A DNA stretch of 64,000 nt, taken from the NCBI RefSeq assembly GCF_900292015.1, contig NZ_LR130759.1, positions 1,364,001-1,428,000 on the forward strand. Reading direction: 5' to 3'. Below are positions 48,656 to 57,867 of the stretch, in pieces. Both the position numbers and the translations under genes were made by a program. Position 1 is the stretch's first letter; each line of letters begins with the position of its first letter. A model generated the notes under the pieces. The model was not told the DNA's origin and did no database searches. It worked only from the letters and a program-made list of their open reading frames with translations. Origin of the DNA: Mycobacterium basiliense. Lineage in GTDB: Bacteria; Actinomycetota; Actinomycetes; Mycobacteriales; Mycobacteriaceae.

Positions 48656-48865
48656 TCAGCGATCGATATCGAGGTCGTCGTCCTGGGGCGGAACTATGTA
48701 GGCCTGGTCGATCACGTCGGCCTCGTTGGCATCCCGTTCTCTGGCGTTGCTCAAATATGTGGTGTCCAACCCGGCTTCGTCGTCGAAACCGGCTTCCAGT
48801 CTCTGGTCCGCCGCGTCGGCTTCAGGAACCGCATCGTGCGGACCGGCTACTTCAGCATTGCCCAT
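48656..48865 (-). CDS. Small acidic hypothetical protein
   Basis: The 69-residue protein is strongly acidic, with start MGNAEVAGPHDAVPEAD and end VIDQAYIVPPQDDDLDIDR. ATG 48865 has AGGAG eight bases upstream, a good site. I do not recognise a named family; the pattern suggests a disordered or compact mycobacterial protein. It may share a transcript with lipV. I recall no annotated M. tuberculosis gene at this place. Confidence 0.65.
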   Translation of the reverse strand: MGNAEVAGPHDAVPEADAADQRLEAGFDDEAGLDTTYLSNARERDANEADVIDQAYIVPPQDDDLDIDR

Positions 48866-49189
48866 GATCGATACTCCTGCCGTAGTTATCCGGCGTGCGC
48901 CGGCTGATCGGCTTGCAGGTTGAGGCGGTGCGACTGCGTATCGTCTACCTCCGGGTGGCTGTTCGGGTCTTCCTGCTCAATTATTCGACGGATAACGCCA
49001 AGATTCACGCGCAATGCGACCAACGCGGCACACCCTGCGGTGTTCTAGCTCATCGGTGCGTGAATCGCCGGGCTGACACCGGCCGCGGTGTCGAACTCGG
49101 AGGCTACGATAACCACTCACGCCTGACGCGCCAGCGAACGCATTCGCCGCCCAAAGCGCACAGGGCCAACGAATCCACGGGGAGCATCA
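48866..49189. other. Divergent intergenic region, no recognised element
   Basis: A 324-base gap between the small acidic gene (minus) and the DUF6159-like gene (plus). It must hold two promoters. An AT-rich patch near 48975-49000 is the only compositional feature. No convincing hairpin, operator or small gene was seen. Confidence 0.35.
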
Positions 49190-50035
49190 ATGGGCAGCAT
49201 CAAACGCGGCTGGGCGCTGACCGGTCAGAGTTGGCGAGTGCTAAAGAGCGACTTGTCGCCGCTGATGATCTTCCCGCTGCTGTCGACCGTCTTCGCGATC
49301 CTGGCCACGGCGGCGATTTGGGCCCCGACGTTGATTGTGCGCGGGGTGTTTGACGGCCAGCAGGTGGATAGCCGTGATCCGATTTTCTACATCGCCGGGT
49401 TGGCGACGGCGTACCTGTCGACGTTCATCGCCATCTTCTTCAATGTGGCCTTGGCGGCATGTGCGGTGCGTTCCATGCGCGGCGAGGACACCAAGGTGAG
49501 CGAGGGAGTCATCGCTGCGATGCATCGGCTTGGCCCCATCCTCGGCTGGACTTTCGTGGCCACCACGGTGGGTCTGATCCTGCGAGCGCTCGAGGAGCGC
49601 CTACCACTATTGGGCAAGATCGCGGTTTGGCTGACCGGTGCCGCATGGGCGATTGCGACATTTTTTGTGGTCCCGGTAGTGGCGCTCGAAGGCACTGGAC
49701 CAATTGCATCGCTCAAGCGTTCGGCGGCCGTCGTCAAAGCGCGTTGGGGGGAAAGCGCTACCGGAGCCGCCACCATAACGGTGGTGATTTGGCTGGTCAG
49801 TATCGCGATCGTGGTTGCCGGCGCCGGGGGAGCCATCGGTTTTTTGGCGATCGGCCAGCCGGTGCTGGCTGCGGTCGTCGTGGCCATCACGGTCGCGGCC
49901 ATCATCATCGTGTCGTTGATCTCAAGTGCGTTGGGCCAGATCTTCCGCGTTGCTGTCTATCAGTACGCGGTCAGCGGTCAGGCGCCGGTCGGGTTCGACG
50001 GCCAGCTGCTGCAGGCCGCGTTCCAGCGGCGTTAG
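49190..50035 (+). CDS. Polytopic membrane protein, DUF6159-like
   Basis: The 281-residue protein has about six hydrophobic segments (near 26-50, 64-90, 115-135, 145-165, 195-220 and 225-255). The start MGSIKRGWALTGQSWRVLKSD and the paired helices resemble DUF6159 proteins; the assignment is from memory. Function unknown. ATG 49190 follows GGGGAGC. It is not present at the equivalent M. tuberculosis site, so together with the small acidic gene it looks like a lineage-specific insertion between lipV and adnA. Confidence 0.8.
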   Translation: MGSIKRGWALTGQSWRVLKSDLSPLMIFPLLSTVFAILATAAIWAPTLIVRGVFDGQQVDSRDPIFYIAGLATAYLSTFIAIFFNVALAACAVRSMRGEDTKVSEGVIAAMHRLGPILGWTFVATTVGLILRALEERLPLLGKIAVWLTGAAWAIATFFVVPVVALEGTGPIASLKRSAAVVKARWGESATGAATITVVIWLVSIAIVVAGAGGAIGFLAIGQPVLAAVVVAITVAAIIIVSLISSALGQIFRVAVYQYAVSGQAPVGFDGQLLQAAFQRR

Positions 50036-50153
50036 TCGCAGCGGCGGCGGCTGGGGACCTGAAACCGCCTATGAACTAGGCAATTTGGCTAGATTTGCGG
50101 TTGCCAGCCAGTGGTCGCGTCAACTTGTCGGACCCCTGTGATTGCATGCCGCT

Positions 50154-53100
50154 ATGTCACTCAGCTGGGATGCCCAGGCGCGTGGGGTTCTGGCGCCGGG
50201 ATTGCGGGGCCTGGTCCGTGTCCTGGGCGGCCCGGGGACGGGCAAGAGCAGCCTGCTGGTCGATGCCGCGGTCGCTCATATCGCCGCGGGCGCCGATCCG
50301 GGATCGGTTCTGCTGCTTACCGGTTCCGGTCGGATGGGGATGGATGCGCGCAGCGCGTTGACGTCTGTGTTGCTGCGGTCGAGCGCCACCGGATCGAGCC
50401 GGGCCGCGGTCCGCGAGCCGTTGGTACGCACCGTGCACGGCTACGCCTACGCGGTATTGCGGCGGGCGGCCGAGCGTGCGGGGGGCGCACCTCCGCGCCT
50501 GCTCACCGGTGCCGAACAGGACGCCATTATCCGGGAACTGCTCGCCGGTGACCTTGCCGACGCGTCGGCGGAGCGATCCGCCTGGCCGCTCCACCTGCGG
50601 CCGGCGCTGAGCACCGCGGGATTCGCGAACGAGCTGCGAAGCCTTATGGCGCGCTGCGCCGAACGCGGCGTGGACCCGTACGAGCTGGAGCGGCTGGGCC
50701 GTCGGTGCGCGCGTCCTGAGTGGATCGCCGCCGGTCGATTCGCCCAACAGTATGAGCAGGTGATGTTGCTGCGCGCGGCGGTCGGGACGGCAACGCCGCA
50801 GGCGACGGCGCCGGCATTGAGCGCCGCCGAACTGGTCGGGGCGGCGTTGGAGGCCTTTGCGGTCGATCCCGAGTTGTTGGCCGCCGAACGTGCCCGGATC
50901 CGGGTCCTGCTGGTCGACGATGCACAGCAACTCGATCCGCAAGCGGCCCGGCTGATCCGCATGTTGGCGGCGGGCACTCACCTTGCCTTGGTCGCCGGTG
51001 ACCCCAACCAGGCGGTATTCGGTTTTCGGGGTGGTGAGTCCGCGGGATTGCTCGGCGGTCCCCTTGATACGGATCCGTCGGTGACGCTGACGGTGTCGTA
51101 TCGCTGCGCAGCCGCCGTGGCGTCGGCAATCAGCGGCGTTGCCAGCCGACTGCCGGGCGGTAGTGCCGGCAGGCGGATCGAGGGCAGCGGCAGTGACGAC
51201 GGGTCGGTTAGCGTCCGACTTGCCGCCTCAACGCATGCCGAGTCGGCGATGATCGCCGATGCTCTGCGCCGGGCACACCTCATCGATGGGGTGCCGTGGT
51301 CGCAGATGGCCGTGATTGTCAGGTCCATCCCGCGGGCCGCCGCGCGGTTGCCGCGCGCGTTGGCCGCCGCCGGTGTTCCAGTGGCGATGCCCGCAATTGG
51401 TGGGTCGCTCTGCGAAGAGCGGGCGACGCGTGCGCTGCTTACCGTATTGGCCGCGACCGCTGACGGGCTCGACGGCGATCAGGCGCTATCCCTGCTCACC
51501 GGGCCCATCGGTCGTGTGGATCCAGTCTCTCTTCGCCAGCTGCGTCGCACGCTGCTGCGAGGCGCGATCGACCGCTCATCAAAGTCCTTTGCCGACTTGC
51601 TGGTGGCGGTGCTGTCCCCGGAACGACCGAGAGGTGGCGGCTCGCAGCTGCCGGGTCCGAAGGCGGGAGCGGTACGGCGGGTGCGCGCCGTGCTGGACGC
51701 GGCCGCACGCTGCCATCGCGAAGGCCAGGATCCGCGCTACACGCTTTGGGCGGCGTGGCATCGATCGGGTCTGCAAACTCGCTGGCTGGCGGCCAGCGAG
51801 CGCAATGGCCCGGCGGGCGTCCAGGCCACGCGCGATTTGGCCGCGGTTACCGCGTTGTTCGACATCACCGACCAGTACGTCTCGCACACCCCCGGCGCTT
51901 CGTTGCGGGGACTCATCGACCATGTGGCGGCGCTACGGCTGCCGCGCGTGAGCTCCGACCCGGCGGTGCCGACAGAGCAAGTGAAGGTGCTCAGTGCGCA
52001 CGCTGCGTTAGGGCACGAATGGGATTTGGTAGTTATCGCCGGATTGCAGGACGGGCTGTGGCCCAACACGATTCCGCGGGGCGGAGTGTTGGCAACCCAG
52101 CGGCTGCTCGACGAACTCGACGGCGTCGCCGCCGACACCTCTGTGCGGGCACCGCTGCTCGCCGAGGAACGGAGGCTGCTAATAGCCGCGATGGGCCGGG
52201 CGCGGCGCCGATTGTTGGTGACGGCCGTTGATAGCGACGGTGCTGCCGGCGGGCAAGAGGTTGAACTACCGTCGGCGTTCTTCTACGAACTCTCGCAGTG
52301 GGCTGATGGTGACGCCGGACCCGATGCGGCGCAGCCGGTTTCGGTGCCGCGCGTCTTGTCGGCCGCGGCGGTGGTGGGTCGGCTGCGCGGTGTCGTGTGC
52401 GCGCCCGACGGCGTCGTTTGCGATGCCGATCGAGCATGTGCGGCAACACAACTAGCTCGCTTGGCCAAGGCCGGTGTTCCAGGGGCGGATCCGGCAGGAT
52501 GGCACGGTTTGATTCCGGTTAGCACCAGTGATCGGCTTTATGGTCCCGACGACGTCGTCACCTTGACGCCATCGACACTTCAGACTCTCAACGACTGCCC
52601 CCTGCGCTGGCTGGCCGAGCGTCACGGCGGAACCAACCCGCGTGAGCTGCGGTCCACGGTCGGTTCGGTGCTGCACGCGCTGTTCGCCGAGACCGGCAAG
52701 ACGGAATCCCAACTGCTGGCAGAGCTGGACAGGCTATGGCAGCACCTGCCTTTCGATGCCGACTGGTATTCGACCAATGAGCTGGTCCGGCACCGAAGTA
52801 TGATCCAGACGTTTGTCGAGTGGCGAACGCAGACCCGTGCCGAACTGACCGAGGTCGGTGTCGAGGTCGACATTGACGGCGTCCTCGAGATATCGCGCGA
52901 TGACGGCGGAGCGATTCGGTTGCGCGGCCGGGTTGATCGGCTCGAACGCGACGCTGCTGGTCGGCTGGTGATCGTTGACATCAAGACCGGCAAGACGCCG
53001 GTCAGCAAAGACGATTCGCAACAACACGCGCAGCTGGCGTTGTATCAGCTTGCGGTGGCTGAGGGCATGGTGGATACGGGCAGCGGGCCCGGCGGCGCCC

Positions 53101-53315
53101 GGCTGGTGTATCCGGGGAAGAACGGGATAACTGGCGCTGCCCAACGGGAGCAGGATCCGCTGACACCGGCCGTCGGCGACCACTGGCGCAATCTGGTCCG
53201 GCAGGCGGCCCACGCTGCGGCCGGACCGCAATTCATCGCCCGGCGCAACGACGGTTGTTCACACTGCCCGATACGACCGTTTTGTCCCGCCCACGCCGAA
53301 GGGACAACGCCGTGA
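50154..53315 (+). CDS. adnA: Helicase-nuclease subunit AdnA
   Basis: Subunit of AdnAB, the mycobacterial double-strand-break resection machine. The 1053-residue protein has an N-terminal UvrD-like motor with Walker A GGPGTGKS at 25-32 and motif II VDDAQ (D255, D256), where the usual Glu is Asp. The C-terminal RecB-like nuclease has VIVDIKTGK (D942, K944) and probable 4Fe-4S ligands in NDCPLRW and the terminal CSHCPIRPFC. ATG 50154 is preferred over TTG 50142. The stop overlaps the adnB start as GTGA. Matches Rv3202c. Confidence 0.95.
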   Translation: MSLSWDAQARGVLAPGLRGLVRVLGGPGTGKSSLLVDAAVAHIAAGADPGSVLLLTGSGRMGMDARSALTSVLLRSSATGSSRAAVREPLVRTVHGYAYAVLRRAAERAGGAPPRLLTGAEQDAIIRELLAGDLADASAERSAWPLHLRPALSTAGFANELRSLMARCAERGVDPYELERLGRRCARPEWIAAGRFAQQYEQVMLLRAAVGTATPQATAPALSAAELVGAALEAFAVDPELLAAERARIRVLLVDDAQQLDPQAARLIRMLAAGTHLALVAGDPNQAVFGFRGGESAGLLGGPLDTDPSVTLTVSYRCAAAVASAISGVASRLPGGSAGRRIEGSGSDDGSVSVRLAASTHAESAMIADALRRAHLIDGVPWSQMAVIVRSIPRAAARLPRALAAAGVPVAMPAIGGSLCEERATRALLTVLAATADGLDGDQALSLLTGPIGRVDPVSLRQLRRTLLRGAIDRSSKSFADLLVAVLSPERPRGGGSQLPGPKAGAVRRVRAVLDAAARCHREGQDPRYTLWAAWHRSGLQTRWLAASERNGPAGVQATRDLAAVTALFDITDQYVSHTPGASLRGLIDHVAALRLPRVSSDPAVPTEQVKVLSAHAALGHEWDLVVIAGLQDGLWPNTIPRGGVLATQRLLDELDGVAADTSVRAPLLAEERRLLIAAMGRARRRLLVTAVDSDGAAGGQEVELPSAFFYELSQWADGDAGPDAAQPVSVPRVLSAAAVVGRLRGVVCAPDGVVCDADRACAATQLARLAKAGVPGADPAGWHGLIPVSTSDRLYGPDDVVTLTPSTLQTLNDCPLRWLAERHGGTNPRELRSTVGSVLHALFAETGKTESQLLAELDRLWQHLPFDADWYSTNELVRHRSMIQTFVEWRTQTRAELTEVGVEVDIDGVLEISRDDGGAIRLRGRVDRLERDAAGRLVIVDIKTGKTPVSKDDSQQHAQLALYQLAVAEGMVDTGSGPGGARLVYPGKNGITGAAQREQDPLTPAVGDHWRNLVRQAAHAAAGPQFIARRNDGCSHCPIRPFCPAHAEGTTP

Positions 53316-56300
53316 GCTCGGTGTCGATGCGCTATAGCCCAGCCGAATTAGCTTGTGCTCTAGGTGTTCTCCCGCCCACCGATGAACAGGCGGCGGTGAT
53401 AGCGGCACCGCCCGGCCCGTTAGTGGTTATTGCCGGTGCTGGCGCCGGCAAAACCGAGACGATGGCGGCGCGGGTGGTGTGGCTGATCGCCAACGGCTAC
53501 GCCGCGCCAGGACAGGTACTCGGACTGACATTCACCAGAAAGGCGGCCGGCCAACTGCTGCGTCGCGTCCGGTCCCGGTTATCCCGGTTGTCCGGCCTCG
53601 ACCCTGACCCGGCAGCGCGCGACGCCGCGGGCAGTCCGGTGATCAGCACGTATCATGCGTTTGCGGGCTCGTTGTTGCGTGATTACGGCTTGTTGCTGCC
53701 GGTTGAGCCCGATACTCGGTTACTCGGCGAAACAGAGCTGTGGCAGCTGGCATTCGATGTGGTCACTGGTTATCGCGGTGACCTACATATCGAGAAAACC
53801 CCAGCGGCGGTCACCTCGATGGTGTTGCGGCTGTGGGGTCAGCTCGCCGAGCACCTGGTGGACACCCGGCAGCTCCGCGATACGCACGTTGAGCTGGAAC
53901 GGTTGGTTCATGCCTTGCCGGCTGGCCCCTACCAGCGTGATCGCGGACCCAGCCAGTGGCTACTGCGGATGCTGGCCACCCAGACCGAGCGCGCCGAGCT
54001 GGTGCCACTGCTCGATGCGTTGCGTGAGCGCATGCGCGCCGACAAGGTGATGGACTTCGGAATGCAGATGTCCGCTGCGGCGCGGCTGGCGGCAACGTGC
54101 CCGCAGGTTGGTCAGGATCTGCGAAACCACTACAGGGTGGTGTTGCTCGATGAGTACCAAGACACCGGGCATTCCCAGCGTGTCGCGTTGTCGTCGTTGT
54201 TCGGCGGCGGAGTCGACGACGGGCTAGCCCTTACCGCGGTCGGTGATCCGATTCAATCGATCTACGGCTGGCGTGGCGCCTCGGCGACCAACTTGCCGCG
54301 GTTCTCCACCGACTTCGCGCTGGCCGATGGCACTCCCGCTCCGGTCCTCGAGCTGCGAACCAGCTGGCGAAACCCGCCGCGTGCGCTGCATGTGGCCAAC
54401 GCCATATCGGCACCGGCCCGGCGCAGATCCGTCGCGGTGCACGCACTGCGCTCGCGGCCGGACGCCGCTCCTGGGACCGTTCGCTGCGCGTTACTTGCCG
54501 ATGTAGGCGCCGAACGTGAGTGGATCGCTGATCAATTACGAGGGCACTATCGACAAGCTCAGGTCGATGGTGTCAGCCCGCCCACCGCGGCGGTGCTGGT
54601 GCGCCGCAACGCCGATGCGGCACCCATCGCCGATGCACTACGTAGCCGGGGAGTCCCGGTGGAAGTCGTCGGGCTAGCCGGCCTGCTGTTCGTTCCGGAG
54701 GTCGCCGACGTTGTAGCCATGCTGCGATTGGTGGTCGACCCGACGGCCGGCGCCGCGGCGATGCGGGTGTTGACCGGCCCCCGGTGGCGGCTTGGCGCCC
54801 GCGATCTTGCCGCGCTGTGGCGACGTGCGCTGGATCTGGCTGTCGGATCGCGGTCGAGCGAGTCGCTGTCGCCGGAAGTGGTGGCGATGGCGGCCGGCCC
54901 TGACGTCGACACCGCCTGTTTGGCCGACGCCATCTGCGACCCGGGCCCAGCGGAGGGGTACTCGGAGACGGGCTACGGGCGCATAAGCGCGCTGTCCGCC
55001 GAACTGAATCTGCTGCGCGGACATCTTGATCATTCACTGCCCGATCTGATCGCCGAGGTGCGTCGCGTGCTTGGGGTCGACTGCGAAGCCCGCGCCACGT
55101 GGGGAGCTGGCGGGGAGTGGCTCGGTGCTGAGCATCTCGATGCGTTCTCAGACGTGGTTGCCGGCTACGCCGAGCGCGCCACCGCTTCAAGCTCACTTAC
55201 CGAGATGTCCACCAAGGCGTCGGTAGCGGGCCTACTCGCCTATTTAGACACGGCCGCCGACGTCGAGAATGGGTTGGCGCCCGCTCAGCTGACGGTTGCT
55301 CGAGACAGGGTCCAGGTGCTTACGGTGCATGCCGCCAAGGGGTTGGAGTGGCAAGTGGTGGCGGTGGCGCACCTGTCGGGTGGCGTGTTCCCATCGAGCG
55401 GGTCGAAAGGTACCTGGCTGACCGATCCAGGTGAGTTACCACCGCTACTGCGTGGTGACCGCGCCGCTGTCGGGGCGCTGGGTGTCCCGGTTCTGGACAT
55501 CTCGGCTGTGACCAACCGAAAACAGCTGTCAGACAAGATTTCCGAGCACCGTGGTCAGCTCGATCAGCGCCGCGTGGATGAGGAGCGTCGGCTGTTGTAT
55601 GTGGGCGTCACTCGGGCCGAGGACACCCTGTTGGTATCCGGCCACCACTGGGGCGTCACCGGGATCAAACCACGTGGGCCGTCGGAATTCTTGTGCGAAA
55701 TCAAGGACATCATCGACCGTTCTGCCGAATCCGGCGATCCGTGCGGGATTGTGGAACATTGGGCGCCCGCGCCGGCTGAGGGTGAACTTAACCCGTTGCG
55801 GGACCATGCCGTTGAGGCCAATTGGCCTGATGATCCGCTGGCGGCACGGCGCTGTGACGTCGAACGTGGGGCCGCATTGGTAGCCGAGGCGATGTCGGCC
55901 GAGTCAACCGCATTGGCAGGTCTTGCTGCGAACGGCGAGGAGTGGGTCGCCGACGTCGATGCGTTGTTGGCAGAGCGGGCACTGGCGGACCAACCGCTGG
56001 TGCGGAAATTGCCCCGCCAGTTGTCGGTCAGTGGTTTGGTGGAGCTGGCCCGCGACCCTGCGGGGGCTACACCGCGACTGGTGCATCGACTGCCAACGCG
56101 TCCAGATCCGCATGCGTTGTTGGGCAACGCTTTTCATTCCTGGGTCCAGCAATTCTACGGAGCGGAGTTGCTGTTCGATTTGGGCGACCTCCCCGGCGCG
56201 GTTGACTCCGATGTGGGTAACGCTGCGGAGCTGGCAGAGTTGCAGGCAGCGTTTACCGGATCGCCATGGGCTGCTCGCACCCCGATCGCGGTAGAGGTGC

Positions 56301-56617
56301 CGTTCGAAATGCCGATCGGTGACACCGTGGTGCGCGGCCGCATCGACGCGATATTCGCCGATTCTGATGGTGGTGTCACTGTGGTGGACTGGAAGACCGG
56401 TGAGGCGCCGCGCGGGTCTGAAGCCATGCGGCAAGCCGCAGTCCAGCTGGCTATCTACCGGTTGGCGTGGGCCGCCCTGAGCGGATGTCCGGAATCGGCG
56501 GTGCGTACGGCTTTCTACTACGTGCGCAACGGAACCACCATCGTTCCGGATGAGCTGCCCGATACCGCTGAACTAGCGGCGTTGATGGCCGACTCCGGTC
56601 GCCCTGGCACCACTTGA
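53312..56617 (+). CDS. adnB: Helicase-nuclease subunit AdnB
   Basis: Lead motor of AdnAB. The 1101-residue protein has Walker A GAGAGKTE near residue 44, LTFTRKAAGQLLRRV, motif II LLDEYQDT (D280, E281), GDPIQSIYGWRGA, a long 1B/2B region, [14 protein letters not shown] and LLYVGVTRA. The C-terminal nuclease domain has VVDWKTG (D1026, K1028) and lacks the Cys cluster of AdnA. GTG 53312 is chosen because it overlaps the adnA stop and gives the family length. Matches Rv3201c. Confidence 0.96.
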   Translation: MSSVSMRYSPAELACALGVLPPTDEQAAVIAAPPGPLVVIAGAGAGKTETMAARVVWLIANGYAAPGQVLGLTFTRKAAGQLLRRVRSRLSRLSGLDPDPAARDAAGSPVISTYHAFAGSLLRDYGLLLPVEPDTRLLGETELWQLAFDVVTGYRGDLHIEKTPAAVTSMVLRLWGQLAEHLVDTRQLRDTHVELERLVHALPAGPYQRDRGPSQWLLRMLATQTERAELVPLLDALRERMRADKVMDFGMQMSAAARLAATCPQVGQDLRNHYRVVLLDEYQDTGHSQRVALSSLFGGGVDDGLALTAVGDPIQSIYGWRGASATNLPRFSTDFALADGTPAPVLELRTSWRNPPRALHVANAISAPARRRSVAVHALRSRPDAAPGTVRCALLADVGAEREWIADQLRGHYRQAQVDGVSPPTAAVLVRRNADAAPIADALRSRGVPVEVVGLAGLLFVPEVADVVAMLRLVVDPTAGAAAMRVLTGPRWRLGARDLAALWRRALDLAVGSRSSESLSPEVVAMAAGPDVDTACLADAICDPGPAEGYSETGYGRISALSAELNLLRGHLDHSLPDLIAEVRRVLGVDCEARATWGAGGEWLGAEHLDAFSDVVAGYAERATASSSLTEMSTKASVAGLLAYLDTAADVENGLAPAQLTVARDRVQVLTVHAAKGLEWQVVAVAHLSGGVFPSSGSKGTWLTDPGELPPLLRGDRAAVGALGVPVLDISAVTNRKQLSDKISEHRGQLDQRRVDEERRLLYVGVTRAEDTLLVSGHHWGVTGIKPRGPSEFLCEIKDIIDRSAESGDPCGIVEHWAPAPAEGELNPLRDHAVEANWPDDPLAARRCDVERGAALVAEAMSAESTALAGLAANGEEWVADVDALLAERALADQPLVRKLPRQLSVSGLVELARDPAGATPRLVHRLPTRPDPHALLGNAFHSWVQQFYGAELLFDLGDLPGAVDSDVGNAAELAELQAAFTGSPWAARTPIAVEVPFEMPIGDTVVRGRIDAIFADSDGGVTVVDWKTGEAPRGSEAMRQAAVQLAIYRLAWAALSGCPESAVRTAFYYVRNGTTIVPDELPDTAELAALMADSGRPGTT

Positions 56618-56678
56618 TCGTGGTTACATATTCGTCGTGCCTGTGTCGTGCGTTGGGGGTGGTCCATGACGGATTCCC

Positions 56679-57749
56679 GTGGCTAGAGGTAGCTGGCGGC
56701 GGGCGCGGCGACTCGATGAGAGGCTGACCGTCCAGCCCAGCTACGCGCTTGTCGGTGTACTGCGCATCCCGCAGGGGCAGGCCAGTCCCGCTCGCATCAT
56801 TTCGCGCCGGGTGGCCATCGCCTTGGTGGCGTTATTGGCCGGTGCCATCACGGTCTATGTGGATCGCGACGGCTACCACGATTCTCAGGGCGACAGCCTG
56901 TCGTTTCTGGATTGTGTGTACTACTCGGCGGTGACTCTCTCGACCACGGGATACGGGGATATCACGCCCGTTTCGGAAGCGGCGCGGGCGGCGAATGTCT
57001 TGATCATCACGCCGTTGCGTATCGCGTTCCTGATTTTGTTGGTCGGGACGACGCTCGAGGTGGTCACCGAAACGTCGCGTCAGGCACTAAAGATCCAGCG
57101 TTGGAGGAGCAGGGTGCGCAACCACACCGTTGTCATCGGTTATGGGACAAAGGGCAAAACGGCGATCAGCGCGATGCTCGGCGACGAGGTGGTTCCCGGC
57201 GAGATCGTCGTCGTTGACACCGAGCAGGCGGCCCTGGAACGCGCGGCGGCCGCAGGGCTGGTCACCGTGCACGGAGATGCCACCAAATCAGATGTGTTGC
57301 GCCTCGCCGGCGCCCAGCATGCGGCCTCCATCATCGTTGCCGCCAGCCGCGATGACACCGCCGCGCTGGTGACGTTGACGGCCCGTGAGATTTCCCCCAA
57401 GGCCCAGATCGTGGCCTCTATCCGTGAGGCCGAAAATCAGCACTTGTTGGAGCAGTCAGGAGCGGACTCGGTGGTGGTTTCCTCTGAGACCGCTGGTCGG
57501 TTGCTCGGTCTTGCCACCACCACGCCCAGCGTCGTGCAGATGATCGAGGACCTGCTGACTCCCGATGCCGGGCTAGCCATCGCTGAACGCGAAGTGGAGC
57601 CAAGCGAGATCGGCGGATCGCCGCGGCATTTGCGGGACATCGTGCTTGGGGTTGTACGTGGCGGGCAGCTACTGCGGATAGGTGCACCTGAAGTGGACGC
57701 TATCGAGGCCAACGACCGTCTGCTCTACATACGCAATACGGGGCACTAG
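56679..57749 (+). CDS. Potassium channel with TrkA-N (RCK) domain
   Basis: The 356-residue protein has a first membrane helix near 44-61, a pore loop with the K+ selectivity filter TTGYGD at 89-94 and a second helix near 105-125. It continues with an RCK_N domain (Rossmann GYGTKG at 154-159) and an RCK_C domain to the C-terminus. It should form a tetrameric, ligand-gated K+ channel. GTG 56679. Matches Rv3200c. The TAG stop is within a 55-bp tandem repeat. Confidence 0.93.
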   Translation: MARGSWRRARRLDERLTVQPSYALVGVLRIPQGQASPARIISRRVAIALVALLAGAITVYVDRDGYHDSQGDSLSFLDCVYYSAVTLSTTGYGDITPVSEAARAANVLIITPLRIAFLILLVGTTLEVVTETSRQALKIQRWRSRVRNHTVVIGYGTKGKTAISAMLGDEVVPGEIVVVDTEQAALERAAAAGLVTVHGDATKSDVLRLAGAQHAASIIVAASRDDTAALVTLTAREISPKAQIVASIREAENQHLLEQSGADSVVVSSETAGRLLGLATTTPSVVQMIEDLLTPDAGLAIAEREVEPSEIGGSPRHLRDIVLGVVRGGQLLRIGAPEVDAIEANDRLLYIRNTGH

Positions 57750-57845
57750 TGGCGATCGCGAGCTCGGCGCGTCCGAGTGCGGCGGGTCGCCACCGGGGCA
57801 CTAGTGGCGATCGCGAGCTCGGCGCGTCCGAGTGCGGCGGGTCGC
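57739..57845 (+). repeat. 55-bp tandem repeat duplicating the channel gene stop codon
   Basis: Blocks 57739-57790 and 57794-57845 are identical over 52 bases, period 55. The first block contains the last codons and TAG (57747-57749) of the K+ channel gene; the second repeats GGGCACTAG in non-coding DNA. It lies directly before nudC. It lacks the GCGACGATGC core of the three other repeat loci but has the same layout at a stop codon. Confidence 0.88.
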
Positions 57846-57867
57846 TACCGGGACGTTAGGACCTAGG

